From Hetaerina americana (taxonomy: Eukaryota > Arthropoda > Insecta > Odonata > Calopterygidae), in the NCBI GenBank assembly GCA_022747635.1, contig JAKTNV010000002.1:3138001-3202000 (forward strand): DNA of 64,000 bases, written 5' to 3'. This document shows, piece after piece, positions 1 to 12,600 of the stretch (positions within the stretch are counted from its first letter, which is position 1; each line of letters opens with the position of its first letter). The notes beneath the pieces are model-generated. The model searched no databases, was not told where the DNA came from, and was given only the letters and a program-made list of their open reading frames with translations. Position numbers and translations under genes: made by a program.

Positions 1-719
1 GTTCCATGAAAAGTCTCTATGAAGTTAATGAAATTAGATATTGTTGATTATCAGATCTGAATCCATGCGGAACATTGCTAAAAGCACTCACTGCTTGTGA
101 GAAGATATTCTTCACAAAATTGACTCAAAAAATTTAGAGAATATACTCAATATCTATCCATAATTTCTAAAATTTTCCTTTTCTCCTTTTTTTAAATCTG
201 GGCAAGTTCAACCAACTTTCTATTTTTGTGGGAAAGTATTATATTTTAAAGATTCGGTAAAATAGTCGACCAATGTTTGTAGGGATTTGCCACAACATGC
301 TTTCATATGCAGTCACACAGCCATCACCTACAGCTTTTCTAGTTTTTGATCTTTTAATCTCATTTTTAATGTTTGATTCTGTAATAGTTACTATATTTAT
401 GTAAAAGTGATTGCTCCAATGTTCAATTTGAGGAAGGAAGTTCTGTTTTTAGCCTGAGTATTATTTTCTGATTGTAAGTCCTAAATGTGGATGCATTCTG
501 ATATGGCTCAATCAGTTCAGTGTTCTCACGTTTCATAACACCAGGAATATGTTGCTTTGATTTCTTACTTTTTATGAGTTCTCAAAAGGAATTTATTCTG
601 CTGGTGGTTACATTTTGTTTTCTGCTTTTAATATATTTGTTATACCAGAGTGTTTACAGAAATTTATGTAAGATGATATTGGTACCAGTAATACTGAGAT
701 CCACTTTTTTTATAGTAAT
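1..719. other. AT-rich non-coding flank
   Basis: No conserved protein, RNA or bounded repeat was recognised here. The one short open frame (520-729) is low-complexity and hydrophobic, as expected by chance in AT-rich DNA. The stretch may include the 3' untranslated end of the LINE that follows on the - strand. Confidence 0.4.
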
Positions 720-2300
720 AATAATATAATATATTTATTTATCAAGCAGACATTGTACAGCATTGAGAATACTTGAGAGATATGTAGGGAATGTCAGTAG
801 ATCGCATAATTCCCAAATAGAAGTACAAATACAATTATGACAAGAAACTAATATGCACTCAAGTTTTACCTAGATTTTCATTTGCACTATAATAAAACTC
901 ATCTAACAGATATGCAAATCGATTCTTCTTGAATTGTGTAAGGCTTGTCTCATTTATTTGAATGGTTAGGCAGATTGTTAAACAATTTTGTTCTCATTGA
1001 TGTTGGTCCTTTAGCTGCCAGGAACAGATTTGATGTTTTCACATTTTTATATCTTCTGCCATTGCGACTGTGATAAATATTATTCATTGTAAAATCACTC
1101 TTGTTTTTCCTAGCATAAGTCCCAGCACGATAGATATATAGACATAAGGTACAGTCAATATTCCCGAATATTTTAAAAAAAAAGGTCTGCAATGTGCATG
1201 ATCAGTTTGAATGCATACGAGTCTTTCTATTTTTTTCTAAATTAAAAATACTTTATTCAATGAGATTGATGCTCCCCCGATTGCAATTCCATCAGAAGTT
1301 ACCGAGTAATACAAGCCATAATATAACATTTTTAGAACATCTAAACTCACACTGTGTTTTAAAACTGATATGTGGTGGTGAACTAGATTTATCTTCTTAC
1401 TCATCTGGGAGATATGTTCATTCCACTTAAGATGAGGGTCGACATGTAGCCCTGAAAGTTTTCAATTTTCAACCCCCCATGAAATCACGCATCTTACCCT
1501 GGCAGTCAACATTGTTAGTCGCACACTGCCTTGGAGGAAACAACATCATTTGTGCTTCAACATTGTTATTGACCACGGCATTGCAGTTGCACCAATCGTA
1601 CATTGCCTTTATCCCTGATTCACCAGAATCCAAGAAGTTATTCAAAGAATTACATGATGCTCACATTATCAGCATGCATGACACATTTCTTGTAATTGAC
1701 CATGAAATTAATGGGTAGATCATTAATAAATACTGAGATAAGTATCAGGCCTTGAACAGACCCCCGAGATACTCCTTTGGTCACCTGGGATGAGAGAAAA
1801 ATATTTCAATCTTTGTAGAAGACAACCTTCTGTCATTGGTTGCATGAGTATGTCTTTAGCCAATTCAGAGCAAATCCTCTCAAATGCCGAGCACCTGACA
1901 TTTTGTTAGAAGTACTTTGTGATCTACCATATCAAAAGCTTCGCTTAAGTCAAAGCAGATTCCCATTACTTTGTTTTCTAAGTTAATTTTATTTATAATA
2001 TAACTAACTGTATTGAAGAGAGCTTGTTCTATTGACCTTCCTTTTTGAAATCCAAACTTACACCAAGATAAAAAGTTCTTGCTTTCAAGATAATTGATAA
2101 GCCTTTGAAAATAGACATATTCAAACAGTTTTTTAACCAGAGGGATAATTGCTTTGGGCTTGCAATTACTGAAGATGTTCTTGTCACCTTTATTTTTATA
2201 AATTGGGGCAACCTTGGATAGCTTTAGAGAATCAGGATACACTATATATGATAAAGCTAATAATATATAATATAATGCTTTTAATGTCTAAGTTTTTTTG
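720..2300 (-). mobile_element. Decayed CR1/L2-like LINE, reverse transcriptase part
   Basis: Read on the - strand, 2242-1880 gives a reverse transcriptase finger and palm stretch: KVAPIYKNKGDKN, then YLESKNFLSWCKFGFQKGRS, then CFDLSEAFDMVDHKVLL, which is RT motif A. Further down, around 1440-1260, a frame reads HVDPHLKWNEHISQMSKK, typical of the RT thumb. Around 1120-950 a C-terminal tail ends in KLFNNLPNHSNK. Frameshifts and stops separate the pieces, and motif A has glutamate where lysine is usual (LSEAFD). It is a dead 5'-truncated LINE. The exact ends were not found. Confidence 0.75.
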
Positions 2301-2689
2301 TTATTAACTTTATTAATGCATTTGAGTGCCATGGTGGATAATTATTTGACTTATTCTGACACATGGGGGGGGGGGGCACTCATTAATTGCCTCATGTATA
2401 TATTTATGAAATAGGTCAACTGATTCTTAAACATCATGTACTCTTTTGATTATTCTCCAGTCTTACTTAATTATAATAATGGGTTATTTATTCCATAAGG
2501 CCATAGAGGCATTTGAGTGAATCAAATAAATTAATCACATAACCCAGTCACATATGAAATCAACAGTTCAGTTATTCAGAGGTGTTGTAATATGTATTCT
2601 CTAGAAAGGAAAACTTCAATTGTGTTTTGAATTTTCTTGCAGCAGAAATGCTTTTCAATTTTTAAGGAGGGCTAGAAAAATGTGGGTCA

Positions 2690-3215
2690 TTTTTGGCAAG
2701 GCTGGAATTGAACAGAAAACGATATTGCCAAGACTCTAAACTTGATAATACAAGGTGTTTCTCCTGCCATGCAGACCTCTTCAGAGAAGAACCACCAACG
2801 CACCTCAGAGAAGAAACTAACCTACACCAATAACTACATTCATCAGTCTTCCTTTGATCACCACACCCCCAAACACGCCGCCTTCCATTCTCTAATACAC
2901 TGTCTTCTAAATGCACCCCTGAGCAAATCAGACTTTAAAAAAGAACTTAACTCGATAAAACAGACTGCCATATCTAATGGCTGCATGGAACAACTTAAAG
3001 AAAAATACTCAAGAAACGTAAACATAAAAGAATAATCAGAACCAGCACCAGGCTATCCCTGCCCAATGAAGGAAAGTACATAAAACTTCCATTCCATCCA
3101 CAATCCACCAAAGGGGTGGAAACCATTTACAAGAAACACAACTACAAACCCTCTTTCTCATCCAAGAACAAACTCAAACATTGTCTTGGAAACCCAAATC
3201 AAGTTTACAATCTTT
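2690..3215 (+). mobile_element. Penelope-like element fragment (RT C-terminal part)
   Basis: The + frame from 2742 reads TYTNNYIHQSSFDHHTPKHA, then FHSLIHCLLNAPLSKSDFKK and LNSIKQTAISNGC. This is the pattern seen after the RT catalytic core in Penelope-like elements. After a frame change near 3025 it continues with EGKYIKLPFHPQSTKGVE and IYKKHNYKPSFSSKNKLKH, the linker that normally precedes the GIY-YIG endonuclease. The catalytic RT motifs and the endonuclease are missing. Assignment rests on recalled family patterns, not a database search. Confidence 0.65.
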
Positions 3216-4478
3216 GGCTATTTCGTTTTCCATTGCTTCATGATCGTAGGTAAGTTCATTTTAAATTTAGACTGGAATTAAACCTTAAGAGGTTTACTTC
3301 TCCATTTTAGAATTTTTTAAATCCAGTACATAGTGATTCAAATAGTGGGAAAACTGAAAATGAAATTGTGTAATACAGGTTCCACATTCATTGGACAAAT
3401 AGGAAATTGTTTGGGATGTATTAAAAATGTTCTCAATTGCAGAAAAACATTAATTCCGATGAGGTAAATTTGGAGTTTGTAGCTTTGATAGCAGTGCATG
3501 TTTCATGGACGCCATCACTCGCATGTCATTGTAAACAAAAGCCAGATTGGCTGCGTGTTTTTAACGCAATGCTCTGAGACTATTCAACCGGCTGTTTCCC
3601 TCTTGTGATCCTCTAAGCCAAATATTCCTTGGGATCCACTCATAGCTCACTGCTAACACAGCTACTCAGCATCCTAGCATCAGAATTAGCCCCACCATTA
3701 CCCACCAATGCTGCTGTTTCTTCCTGTGTGCTTATGCACTCTTGACCCTTGTGAAGCATGTACACTCAACGCACATCTCATCATAACTACCCGACGAGAA
3801 GGCTAACTCAATACCAGGTGTTCATTTTTTTGTGGCTGAACCTTTTGGCAAATATTAAAAATGACAGGTAAACATTGACATCACGGAGGATTAGAATTGC
3901 ATTTGCCTTACCTTTTCTTATTAATTTCAAATTTTAGCTAGAGTATTAATGCTTACATCAATTTCAAAATTTAGCTATAGCATTGATGCTGATATTTAAT
4001 TCATAACCATCTAAGGCTGAGGTAAGCAACCTTGTTTTTTTTTAAATGATATATGCATCACTGAGCAATGTGTTGACAATATGTAAAAAAATCTATTCAA
4101 TAAATCTAAATCTATCGTCAAAATAGCATTGCTTTGAATGGTAGTCAATGCAAAGGCACCCATCTTCAAAAGTTAATTTCCCTTTCCACCTCTTTGAACC
4201 GAACCATGTGTGCAACAGGAGCAGGTTGTGACAGGAATATTTGCGCTGTACTTTCAGAAATGAGGATATACATTTTTATAATGTTTTAAGCAACGATTGT
4301 ATATCAAAATGTATATGATGCACATGGTTCTATAGCATTGAATTAAAAAGTGAATTATGACTGCAAAAAAATTAGATTTTATTTTAGCTATGGCTTCTAA
4401 AACTGCATTTTACTGAAAACCGTGAAGTTAGCAAAAATAGTGAAGGAAATTTTCAAACCACATTTTGAAGATACTATG
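3216..4478. other. Intergenic, nothing recognised
   Basis: No open frame with a recognisable domain and no terminal repeats were found. Two short similar stretches near 3935 and 3962 (ATTTCAAAATTTAGCTA type) look like a local imperfect duplication. Confidence 0.35.
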
Positions 4479-4486
4479 TCTTGTGA

Positions 4487-4773
4487 GTGGGTCGCGGTAG
4501 TCCAGTGGGTAGGGCGTTGGACTGCTGATCGGAGGGGCCCATGTTCAATTCCTGGGCAAGTGTCTGGGCACCTGCAGCTCCACCCAAGCTATGTGATTTT
4601 TTGGGTACCAGATTTTCCTGGGAAACCATAACCAGCACAGGGAAAGGAACTGGCCCCCCTACCCTGATGTGTGAATTTCACACGCCGTATAGGGCTTAGT
4701 ACTGGGTGAACTCTACCATCACCTACTAAACCAACCTTTGGGTTGATTACTGTGTTTATGGTTTATGGTTATT
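4487..4773 (+). repeat. tRNA-headed SINE, family 1
   Basis: A pol III A-box-like TAGTCCAGTGGG near 4498 and a B-box-like GTTCAATTCC near 4544 form a tRNA-like head. A body follows (ACCTGCAGCTCCACCCAAGC, then GGAAAGGAACTGGCCCCCCT), and the 3' end carries short GGTTTAT repeats. A possible target duplication, TCTTGTGA, lies at 4479-4486 and 4774-4781. The same body occurs at about 20365-20635 on + and 58225-58495 on -, so this is a dispersed family. Confidence 0.75.
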
Positions 4774-4781
4774 TCTTGTGA

Positions 4782-6283
4782 ATCCCTGCCATGTGAGATA
4801 ATTTATTGTGTATACTTTCGTCTGATAATTTTCATTGTCAGTTAGGACAGGTGAAATAAGTACCTCCAGAATCATCTTAGCCATTAAGCATGGTTGCTCA
4901 AGTAGACCTAACCTACCTTAAGCTTGGGAGTGAACTTCATTTTTCCCAGTGGTTTTATGTTTCAACTTATGATTTTCAAAACACTACCATATTCTCAGCA
5001 AAATAATGAATGTAACAGTGATTGGACTATGTATCAATTTAAGTATCATTGTATGTAGGGAGTTATCATTCAAGGGAAACATTAGGAAAATGACATCATT
5101 TCTTTCAAGAGAATCTGAAAAATGTTGGGAATTTTTTTTCCTGGAATTCAAGGATTAGATTTTGTGATTCAAAGTCCGTTCAGCCACAAGCTAGGTTCTT
5201 GAGGACTCAGTGTTCTCCCGTTTATTTTAGCCATCAGAATTGATCCCAGTGCATTGCATTGATGTTATTTTGTATGTTTAAGAGGTATTGCTGAGTCATA
5301 AATTTAATGTTACAGTGTGACATTCATAGAATAGACTTACCCTTGTTGGATTCCTTCTGTGTAATTTAATTTAATGGAAGTTTTGTGGTTATGAGGCGCC
5401 CATTGGATTGTTTCCCTAAAATCCTTGAGTGATCAGTGGTGCTCCTGGCAAAATAGGAAAATGGAAGACTTTGAAGGAAGGCAGATCACGTCCTGAAAAG
5501 TGCCAACACTTTTTCTCAGTGGTCTTAATGGGAAGAATGAAATCAAAGTATGAAATGAGATGTGGCAATCCTGTCTTCTTCAAAACCAAAGCGTGTTCAC
5601 TTCAAATCAAACTTTCCGCTAATTGGTGATGTATTTCATTTGGTTGTTGGAGTGCAATGGATCATCAACAATATCATAGCACCATAACCCAGTGTTGGTC
5701 TTAGCCTTGTGTTCAGTTTTTTGCCATTCCTCCCTCATTATTGCAATCTTTCCTCAGCTCCTTTACTCCATTGGCATTCATATCCATCTCTCCAGGCATC
5801 CCTTTTTTTTGGACAGTTGTGATTCCCACTCCCATCTCCATAGTATTATTTGGTAGTCTTTTTGGTATTTTAGGATACTCAATCCATAGTCATTGCATTC
5901 TAAAAATGTTGATTTTTTAACAATGTCTGGTTGAGAGAACAGTCTTTATAGCTGAAAAATATAATGACAATGCCGAAATTTCTGATCATTGAATGGCCCA
6001 TTTTTTTCAGTTAATGTGCTCAAATGTGCAATCTTCTTTCATCATTCTTATTCATCACAAATGTCTCCGAGACATACATATGTCATTACTGTTGGTGCAG
6101 TATGATTTTCTGTTATCCTGCCAAGGGTTTGTGATATCAGCTGTTTGTGTAGTTCCTTGTACATCTATTTGTTTATTTAATTCTGTTGAATTTCTTGGTC
6201 GTCTCTATTGCTTGCATCATATATGAGAGAGCTAATTTTTATGAGGTAACCTACACATTCTAAGTGACATGCATCTATTTATC
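4782..6283. other. Intergenic, possible RTE-like 3' piece
   Basis: Mostly unassigned AT-rich DNA. Around 5700-5820 the - strand resembles the 3' end of RTE-like LINEs seen elsewhere in the window (a charged GEMDMNANGVKELRK-like stretch), but it is too short to be sure. Confidence 0.3.
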
Positions 6284-6285
6284 TA

Positions 6286-6656
6286 TAGGGTGCGACATTT
6301 AAATCCGGAAAAATTTCAGTTTGAATTTCCCGCCATATTGTAGTTCCACTGGAGGTCGCCATTGGCATTCTTGAAATCTATGGGTATCTAGTAAACAGTC
6401 ATAACCTCAAAATGGCCGAGATGTTACATACAAGTGCGGAGTACAATCGAAGATCTGCTTTATTGCCGGAAAAGCTCGTGCTGGGTGATATATTTCCAAA
6501 TAGTTTGTTTCTTCTTCTGGTACCTCAGATCAACTGTTTAAGATATTGCGACTAAGTGTAATGCTTCGGAGAAGTCTGGGGAAGGTTTTGCTGACCCGGC
6601 GAGGAAATCTCATTGGAGGGAATGCTTGCTTGTCCAGATTTAAGTGCCGCACCCTG
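6286..6656. mobile_element. MITE with terminal inverted repeats, 371 bp
   Basis: The left end AGGGTGCGACATTTAAATCC and the inverse of the right end, AGGGTGCGGCACTTAAATCT, match at nearly every base over about 22 bp. TA dinucleotides flank both ends (6284-6285 and 6657-6658), as expected for the Tc1/mariner superfamily. The interior has a short broken frame starting MAEMLHTSAEYNRR that may be a transposase relic. It is too short to be autonomous. Confidence 0.8.
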
Positions 6657-6778
6657 TATATATGGGGCGGCTGACAGTTGCGTGGAACCCTTTGAGACAA
6701 AATACTTTTGTCTTTTCATGAGTTATTATCAGTCCCTTTTTCTGCTTATTTATTCTTCTTATTGTCCCATTTGAAGTA

Positions 6779-8048
6779 ACAAGGTCTGTCAAAAAAAACT
6801 TGTCTTCTAGCGGCGTCTGTGAGAAGTAAAACACCTCTTTGCTGGTGGCCCCATCTCGACTTGTCTCTGCACAACAGCAATTCTTGTCTCAGCTTGCACA
6901 CGCTTGCTGTACAAATTCTTTTGTTGATGAGAATGAAGGTGTTGTGGGAAGCAGTTCGTGGGCATGGAATTTCAATTTAACCCTGGGAAAAATGTAACTG
7001 AAACTTATGCAATGATTCAGGAGGCATTCGGCAATGAATCTACGAGTCGGACACAGTGTTTTCATTGGTACGACCGCTTCCAGTCTGGACAAACCTCGAC
7101 CGAAGAAGAACCGAGAAGTGGACGACCATTAACGTCAACAAACAATGCCCACGGCAACAGTGTGGATGATTTAGTTGGTGGAAACTGTTAGGCTACTGTC
7201 AGGGAGATCGCCAATGAAGTTAACATTAGTGTTGGATTGTGTTCGACCATTTTGACAGAAAAATTGGGCATGCAGTGCATCACGTTCAACTTTGTGCCAC
7301 AAGTGTTAATGAATGAACAAAGGCAAAAACACTTGAAGATCAGCGAGGACCTGCTCGATCATTCAAATGAATGCCCAAAATTTCTTAGAAACAATCGTCA
7401 CAGGCAACGAAACCTGGGTTTATGGTTATGAAATAGAAACCAAAGCCCAGTCTTCACAATGGAAGGGGCCATCTTCCTCATCACCCGAAAAAGCTCGGGT
7501 GTCACGATCGAACATGAAGGTGATGTTGATCGTTTTCTTTGATTGGGAAGGTATTCTTCATTATGAATATGTCTCCAGAGGACAAAGAGTGGATGGGCAG
7601 CACTATATAGAGATCATGAGAACGTTAAGACATGCCATTAGAGACACTGTTGTGGGAGAGACCACAAATGTGGAAGAGCAAGTATTGATGCTTTCATCAC
7701 GACAGCGAATTGGCGCACATGCGATTGATTGTTATTGAGTTTTTAGCAGAAAGCAGCGCATTGGTGATCCCCCAGCTACCCTACTCTCTTGGTTTTGCTG
7801 CAGACTTTTCCCTATTGCCTAAGTTGAAATCCACTTTGAAAGGATGCTGATTTGACACTATTTAGGACTCTAAACAAAATTGTACCACAGACTTAAAGGC
7901 CAAAAGAACCAATCCAGGTGGCATTCAAAGCTGGAAAAAATGTTTGGAGCGTTTTATTGGCAGCCAAGGTCTGTATTTTGATGGTGATGTAACTAGTAAA
8001 ATCAAATATTTATTCAAAGAGTCTCATCTTATTTTGAACAGACCTTGT
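6779..8048 (+). mobile_element. Decayed mariner transposon, about 1.27 kb
   Basis: The ends ACAAGGTCTGTCAAAAAAAA (left) and ACAAGGTCTGTTCAAAATAA (right, inverted) form terminal repeats. Between them lies a mariner transposase in pieces. Near 6960-7190 is the helix-turn-helix part (FHWYDRFQSGQTSTEEEPRS, GRPLTS), then a stop. The second helix domain (REIANEVNISVGLCSTILTE) follows. After a frameshift near 7370 comes the first catalytic region, VTGNETWVYGYEIETKAQSS. The usual GDE at this site reads GNE, so the first catalytic aspartate is lost. The HDN and PDLAPCD regions are not readable. It is inactive. Confidence 0.85.
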
Positions 8049-8930
8049 TTCCTTGTCAGACCATTCCTGATTCTGACAGCTATTCAGGGGAATATAAGAA
8101 AGAGCAATATCAGTGAATCTCTGCAGTGTGGTATATATTCAATACCTAACGGATCTTAAGAAGTCTTTTGGCTTTTTTATGCATAAGTACATGTTTTCCA
8201 GGGTCATCTGGATTAACATTATGAGCTTTTTATATTGAATATTTACCTATCTTATCCACCTCGGGGGCTTAAATGTTCCTCAGTTTTTTAGGGCATGGCA
8301 TTTCCATGGTATTGGGCACTTAATTCCATGAGCATTGTTTGGTTTATTGCATCACCAATCTATCTATCGCCAATCGTGTGTCAGTTTAATATTTCTTGAA
8401 AGTATTTTGTCATATCTGCAATATAACTTTCTTATAACTATTATGTCTCCCATTTTTATTTTTTCATATGCTTATCAAGGCTTTGAAATTTGTGCAAGGC
8501 TACTTTATTTTAAAATTTGTTTCATTCCAACTGCCTTAGGTTTCTGTTTCATTTCAATATGCCTGTTCATACTATTTTTTCTTCTAATATATTTTTGTTT
8601 CTTCACTTATTCCTTTTTTATACATATTCCTCATGGGAGATCCTACCACATTTATTTATTTCTCTGGATCATTTTCCTGTTTATTGCATTCTTTTTTTTC
8701 ATCATCCTTGCATTCTTAGTCCTACTATCTTTTATCTTTCAAGTATTACATGTTCCTGATATATTCTCAGTTGATATATCAACTACATTTTACAGACCAT
8801 ATCCTTCATTGACTCTATCATGTAAAGTGATATTTTCATTTTGCAAAGAAGTACTTTTTTGGTTCCTAGATTATTTACCACTATTCCATCTTTCAAGAAT
8901 TTTATAATAAATTTTGGCTGTCTATCAGGT
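8049..8930. other. AT-rich, unassigned
   Basis: A 190-codon + open frame (8335-8907) is almost entirely Phe, Leu, Ile and Tyr and looks like pyrimidine-rich non-coding DNA. It may be the reverse strand of an RTE-like LINE interior, given the RTE endonuclease remnant immediately to the right. Confidence 0.3.
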
Positions 8931-9310
8931 CATTCTTTTCCTGAGCTACTGATTCTTGCTCTTAAATTTGTAATCACAAGATAATGATTGTGGCCCACAT
9001 TTGCCCCCATCGAAGTTCTCATGTTCGGGTGGTTTCTGAGATGCCAAGTAAATTGCTGTATTAACAGTTTGGTTTGCCAACTGGTTGTTTCCATTTTCAT
9101 TTATGTATGTTTTTATGTGTGACTAGTAATCCATGTGTTTCCATTTTTGGAAGCATAGTTTGGGAATAGTTTAATGTTTACATATACTCTGCGCTTCCCT
9201 ATTGTTGGGTGGTAGATATCCGCCTCGCCAACTGAGGTATTTTAAGTCTCCCAGTATAGTTTTTGTGTCATTTCCATGGCATTCATTTTAGATTTTTTCT
9301 CATAGACTTT
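8930..9310 (-). mobile_element. RTE-like LINE endonuclease remnant
   Basis: On the - strand a broken frame reads a GDLKYLSWRGG-like segment, then PPNNREAQS, and further on a relic of the conserved end of the APE endonuclease (a GGKCGPQSL-like segment in place of GADxDSDHYLV). This spacing matches the endonuclease of RTE-like elements often labelled craniofacial development protein 2-like. Several stops interrupt it. Confidence 0.45.
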
Positions 9311-10035
9311 AGAAGTTAACATTAATTTCATATTCTTTTAACTTCAGTGGGTGCATGCACATTTATAACTGTCGTTAAAAAATCTAACTTAATAAGTACT
9401 CAAGCTAGTCTATTATTTACAGTTCAAAATGCTATAACCATTGGTTTTATCCTGTGATAAATGATGAAAATTGTCTGGAATGTATGCTTGCTTTCAAATG
9501 ATACGCTACAAGTATGTATGTTTTTCTACTCATTGCATGTACATTTTTCTTCAGTGCCTTGTGGTGCCCACCTATTTTCTTAAATAGATTTAAATATATC
9601 CACATTACATTTGTTTAATTCACTCATGAGTTGTTTCATTGTTCCAAATGTGTAGATAAGGATAGCATATTCAATACTTGAATCTGTGACGCATATCCCA
9701 TTTTCTGTTTGTCAGGTTGTCATAAGTTTTCCAGTCTAACTTTTCCTTTATTAATATTCACTAAAATCTTCCTTTTGTGGATTCCCATGCCAATCCCCCA
9801 ATATAGAGTACTAGGGACTACTCCTCATCTTGCCCAACATTTTGACTTGTCTGGTTAGGGTGGCTCTGCCAACAGCGGTAGTTCCCGCCAGCACACCTCC
9901 CCAGGTCATCAGCACATGCAAACCTCTCCCATGGTGCTGCATGGCATAATTCTTCCCACCCTCCCCCACCAGTATTCTGATATAAGGAAACAGCACTTAT
10001 GTAATGCCTCAGAAACTTAGTTGTTGAGACAGGGG
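9311..10035. other. Unassigned, probable LINE debris
   Basis: 9811-9996 is more GC-rich than its surroundings and contains a repeat-like stretch (TGGTTAGGGTGGCTCTGCCA). No protein domain could be supported. Confidence 0.3.
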
Positions 10036-10300
10036 GGCAAGTGTGGATTTGAGGATTTCGAAAGGAGTATCTGGAGAAAAATGGAAAAAATAAAATGGAC
10101 GGAAAGGAAAATAAGTGATGAAGTTTAATGCATGAATGGATTGATGTAGAGTGGATACCAAAAGAGGCAATCGAATACTGTATGCGGTGATGACAGAGGG
10201 GAGAAGGCTGGGAGAGTGAGGTAGAGGGAGGAAAAAGAAAGGTACTTCTGATGTAATTGAGGGAGCTGGAAAGGATGCAAAGCTAAAGAATAAATGAGTG
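10035..10300 (+). mobile_element. RTE-like LINE C-terminal remnant
   Basis: The + strand reads IWRKMEKIKWTERKISDEV followed by broken, basic segments. This resembles the charged region after the reverse transcriptase in RTE-like elements (KxxWTxRxSNxxVL type). It is short and frameshifted. Confidence 0.45.
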
Positions 10301-11965
10301 TAATATGTAGAGTGGGGATCTGAGGGTTTTTGTATTGTCAGAATTAGGGCTTCAGTGCACAGTGGTATGTGGTCCCAGGGTTCACCATAAACCCAGCATA
10401 AGGGAGTGGATTTCTTCTAAACAAAAGAAACTCTTCCGACCACAGATAAAGCTCTATGTAAAGAGTTACTTATAGTTGCTTACGTTTGTTATTTAACGAT
10501 TTGGATTAAATCAAGAGTTCAGAAGTAAAGTTAGCCAAAAATGCAGGTGAAAGGTCTCAATGCTATTTTGAGGGTAAAATATTTTGCATTTTTTCACTTC
10601 TAAATGAAATTTATTCAACAATTAATTTCAGATTTACTGAGCCATCATAAGTTTGGAGCAAACTTTCCTTTACTTTGCATATTCATTGAAGCCAAAATGA
10701 GTTGTTGAATGGAGTTCATTTAAAAGTGAAAAAGTGCAAAGTTATTAACCTCAAAATGGTTAACTGAAATCATGTTTACTCCCTTTGGATAAGTCTTTAT
10801 AGCATCTTATACTATTAAGCTAAACTATTAAGTTATTAATATGACTTAATGTTCTAGAAAAATTACAAGCTGGGGATTGCTATCCAGCAGCTTTCTAATT
10901 TGCAATGACATTACATTCCTTCAGAATGAATTATAGTAATTATAGCCATCTGTAACGAAAGACATGTTTGGTCAAATGAGACATAATGAAAAGATTACAG
11001 GCTAGACTAATGAGAGGAAGATGATAAAATGTGCAGATGGATGAGAGGATTTTTATTATTCATCTTTGAGTGTATAATACCATTCCTGTTAATCACTGAT
11101 GTGATGGGGGAGTAACCAGTGCTCAAATCATGAGACTTGATATCCCACTGGTTGTCTAATTTTGAAGCAGACCGTATAACTGCATAAAATAAACAAGGGC
11201 AAGCCCAAAAGTTGCCAAAACCAAGTGGTCAAAACCAATGTTCAGAAACTAAAGGCTTGAAATCACTTAGTGGAATACTTTGATTATAATTATAGCCAAT
11301 AAATAAATGGAAATGCAATGCTTAAGTAATATTATCAGTCTCTATCACATCATCAACATGCCTCATGAAGAAAATGGTCTTTTAAAAATGCATTTGAAAA
11401 TAAACACCCAACTTTCCAAAAAAAGAAACTACAAAGTTAATTTCCCCTATTTTTTTTTAATTTTAGGACATGGTTTTCAATGTATAGTATCATCATCAGG
11501 TACTTTTTTGAGCTTTACCTTCCATATATATGCCTTTGGTCATGGGGCACCTGTACCGGGGGTGAAAGAAGGCATTTTGGCATTGGGCAAGAGAATGAAG
11601 GGGTGGTATTTCAGCGGAAAAAGGTTTTGCGCATAGCATATAATTAGAAAAACATGTTACATTGTCCTCTTGAGTCTTCACAATGCATTATCATCTGTAT
11701 AAGTTTTCAATGCATTCACAATCCCAATAAACAGCATTGCCTTCCTGAGATGTAGAAATGAAGGGGAGGGGAAACCAAATACTTGGAGGAAAGATTTCTA
11801 AGAAATTTGGTGGTGGGTTAAGGAAACAAAAATGAATTCTCCATAAATGAAACAGTTTCTGCCGTCACTCGGTGGAAACTCTTCACATTGAAATTTTTTA
11901 TGTGGAAAGGCGAAGTATTTTAAATTTACTTTCAATAGAATTCTCAATACATCTATTAATAGGGA
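10301..11965. other. Unassigned AT-rich DNA
   Basis: Nothing with a recognisable domain was found. The open frame at 11307-11636 has no family features that I recognise. Confidence 0.3.
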
Positions 11966-12600
11966 TCATGTACCTTTAATGAAATAGGTGCTGTAGTGGA
12001 AAGGAGAATGGAGGGAATGAGTTGGAAGCACTTGCTCATTCGCTAATGGAGCATTATTCAGGGAATGCTGGACGATCTGTGGCATCTTCAAAGCTTCAAG
12101 TCTTCTTCTATTGTCTGCCGAGCAGAGGATATGTGGCACAAAGTCACTTTGATGGGTGCTATCCAGGAAGTGCTTGGCAAACGAGGAATATACATTCTCT
12201 TTCTCAAAGCATTTTTTGAGTTCGCTCACGCAAATACTGACACTTCTTTTTTGTCTTATCAATATATTTAACTGGGTTATTATCGCATTGGAGTGAATAA
12301 ATGCTGCTTTTTTGACCAGGAAGAAAGGGGTCCTTAGCATCAAACATGTATTTTCAGGGTTGAGGGGATGTAGTAAGCTATTTTGTATTTATCTCTGGGG
12401 AAGCATGAGGAAACGGTATATGAGACATTGCCTGAGAATGATAATCTGCACAATTTTTCAATATTTTTGGTGGTCAAGGATGACAACATAGGTATTGCCA
12501 ACCTATTATGAGTTTTATTAAGAATGTGTTCGATGATTTCTTTTTGGTATCCATTCACTTTGGCCATATGTTTAATCAGGTTCAATTCTTTTTTACCATT
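11966..12600 (-). mobile_element. Penelope-like element fragment with GIY-YIG endonuclease remnant
   Basis: The - strand from 12585 reads HMAKVNGYQKEIIEHILNK, then SFSGNVSYTVSSCFPRDKYK, the post-RT linker of Penelope-like elements. In two overlapping frames around 12300-12220 it reads CDNNPVKYIDKT and RSVSICVSELKKCFE, corresponding to the YIGxTxRxxxxRxxEH core of the GIY-YIG endonuclease. SSFAKHFLDSTHQSDF then follows, a well-kept endonuclease C-terminal motif. Gly and catalytic positions are altered and there are frameshifts, so it is dead. Confidence 0.7.

Noticed and set aside
2366..2377. Run of G residues
   Set aside because: A short homopolymer, probably of no function and prone to sequencing error.
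8335..8907. 190-codon + open frame with membrane-like composition
   Set aside because: Its Phe/Leu/Ile/Tyr bias reflects a pyrimidine-rich strand. It has no start context, splice link or family motif.
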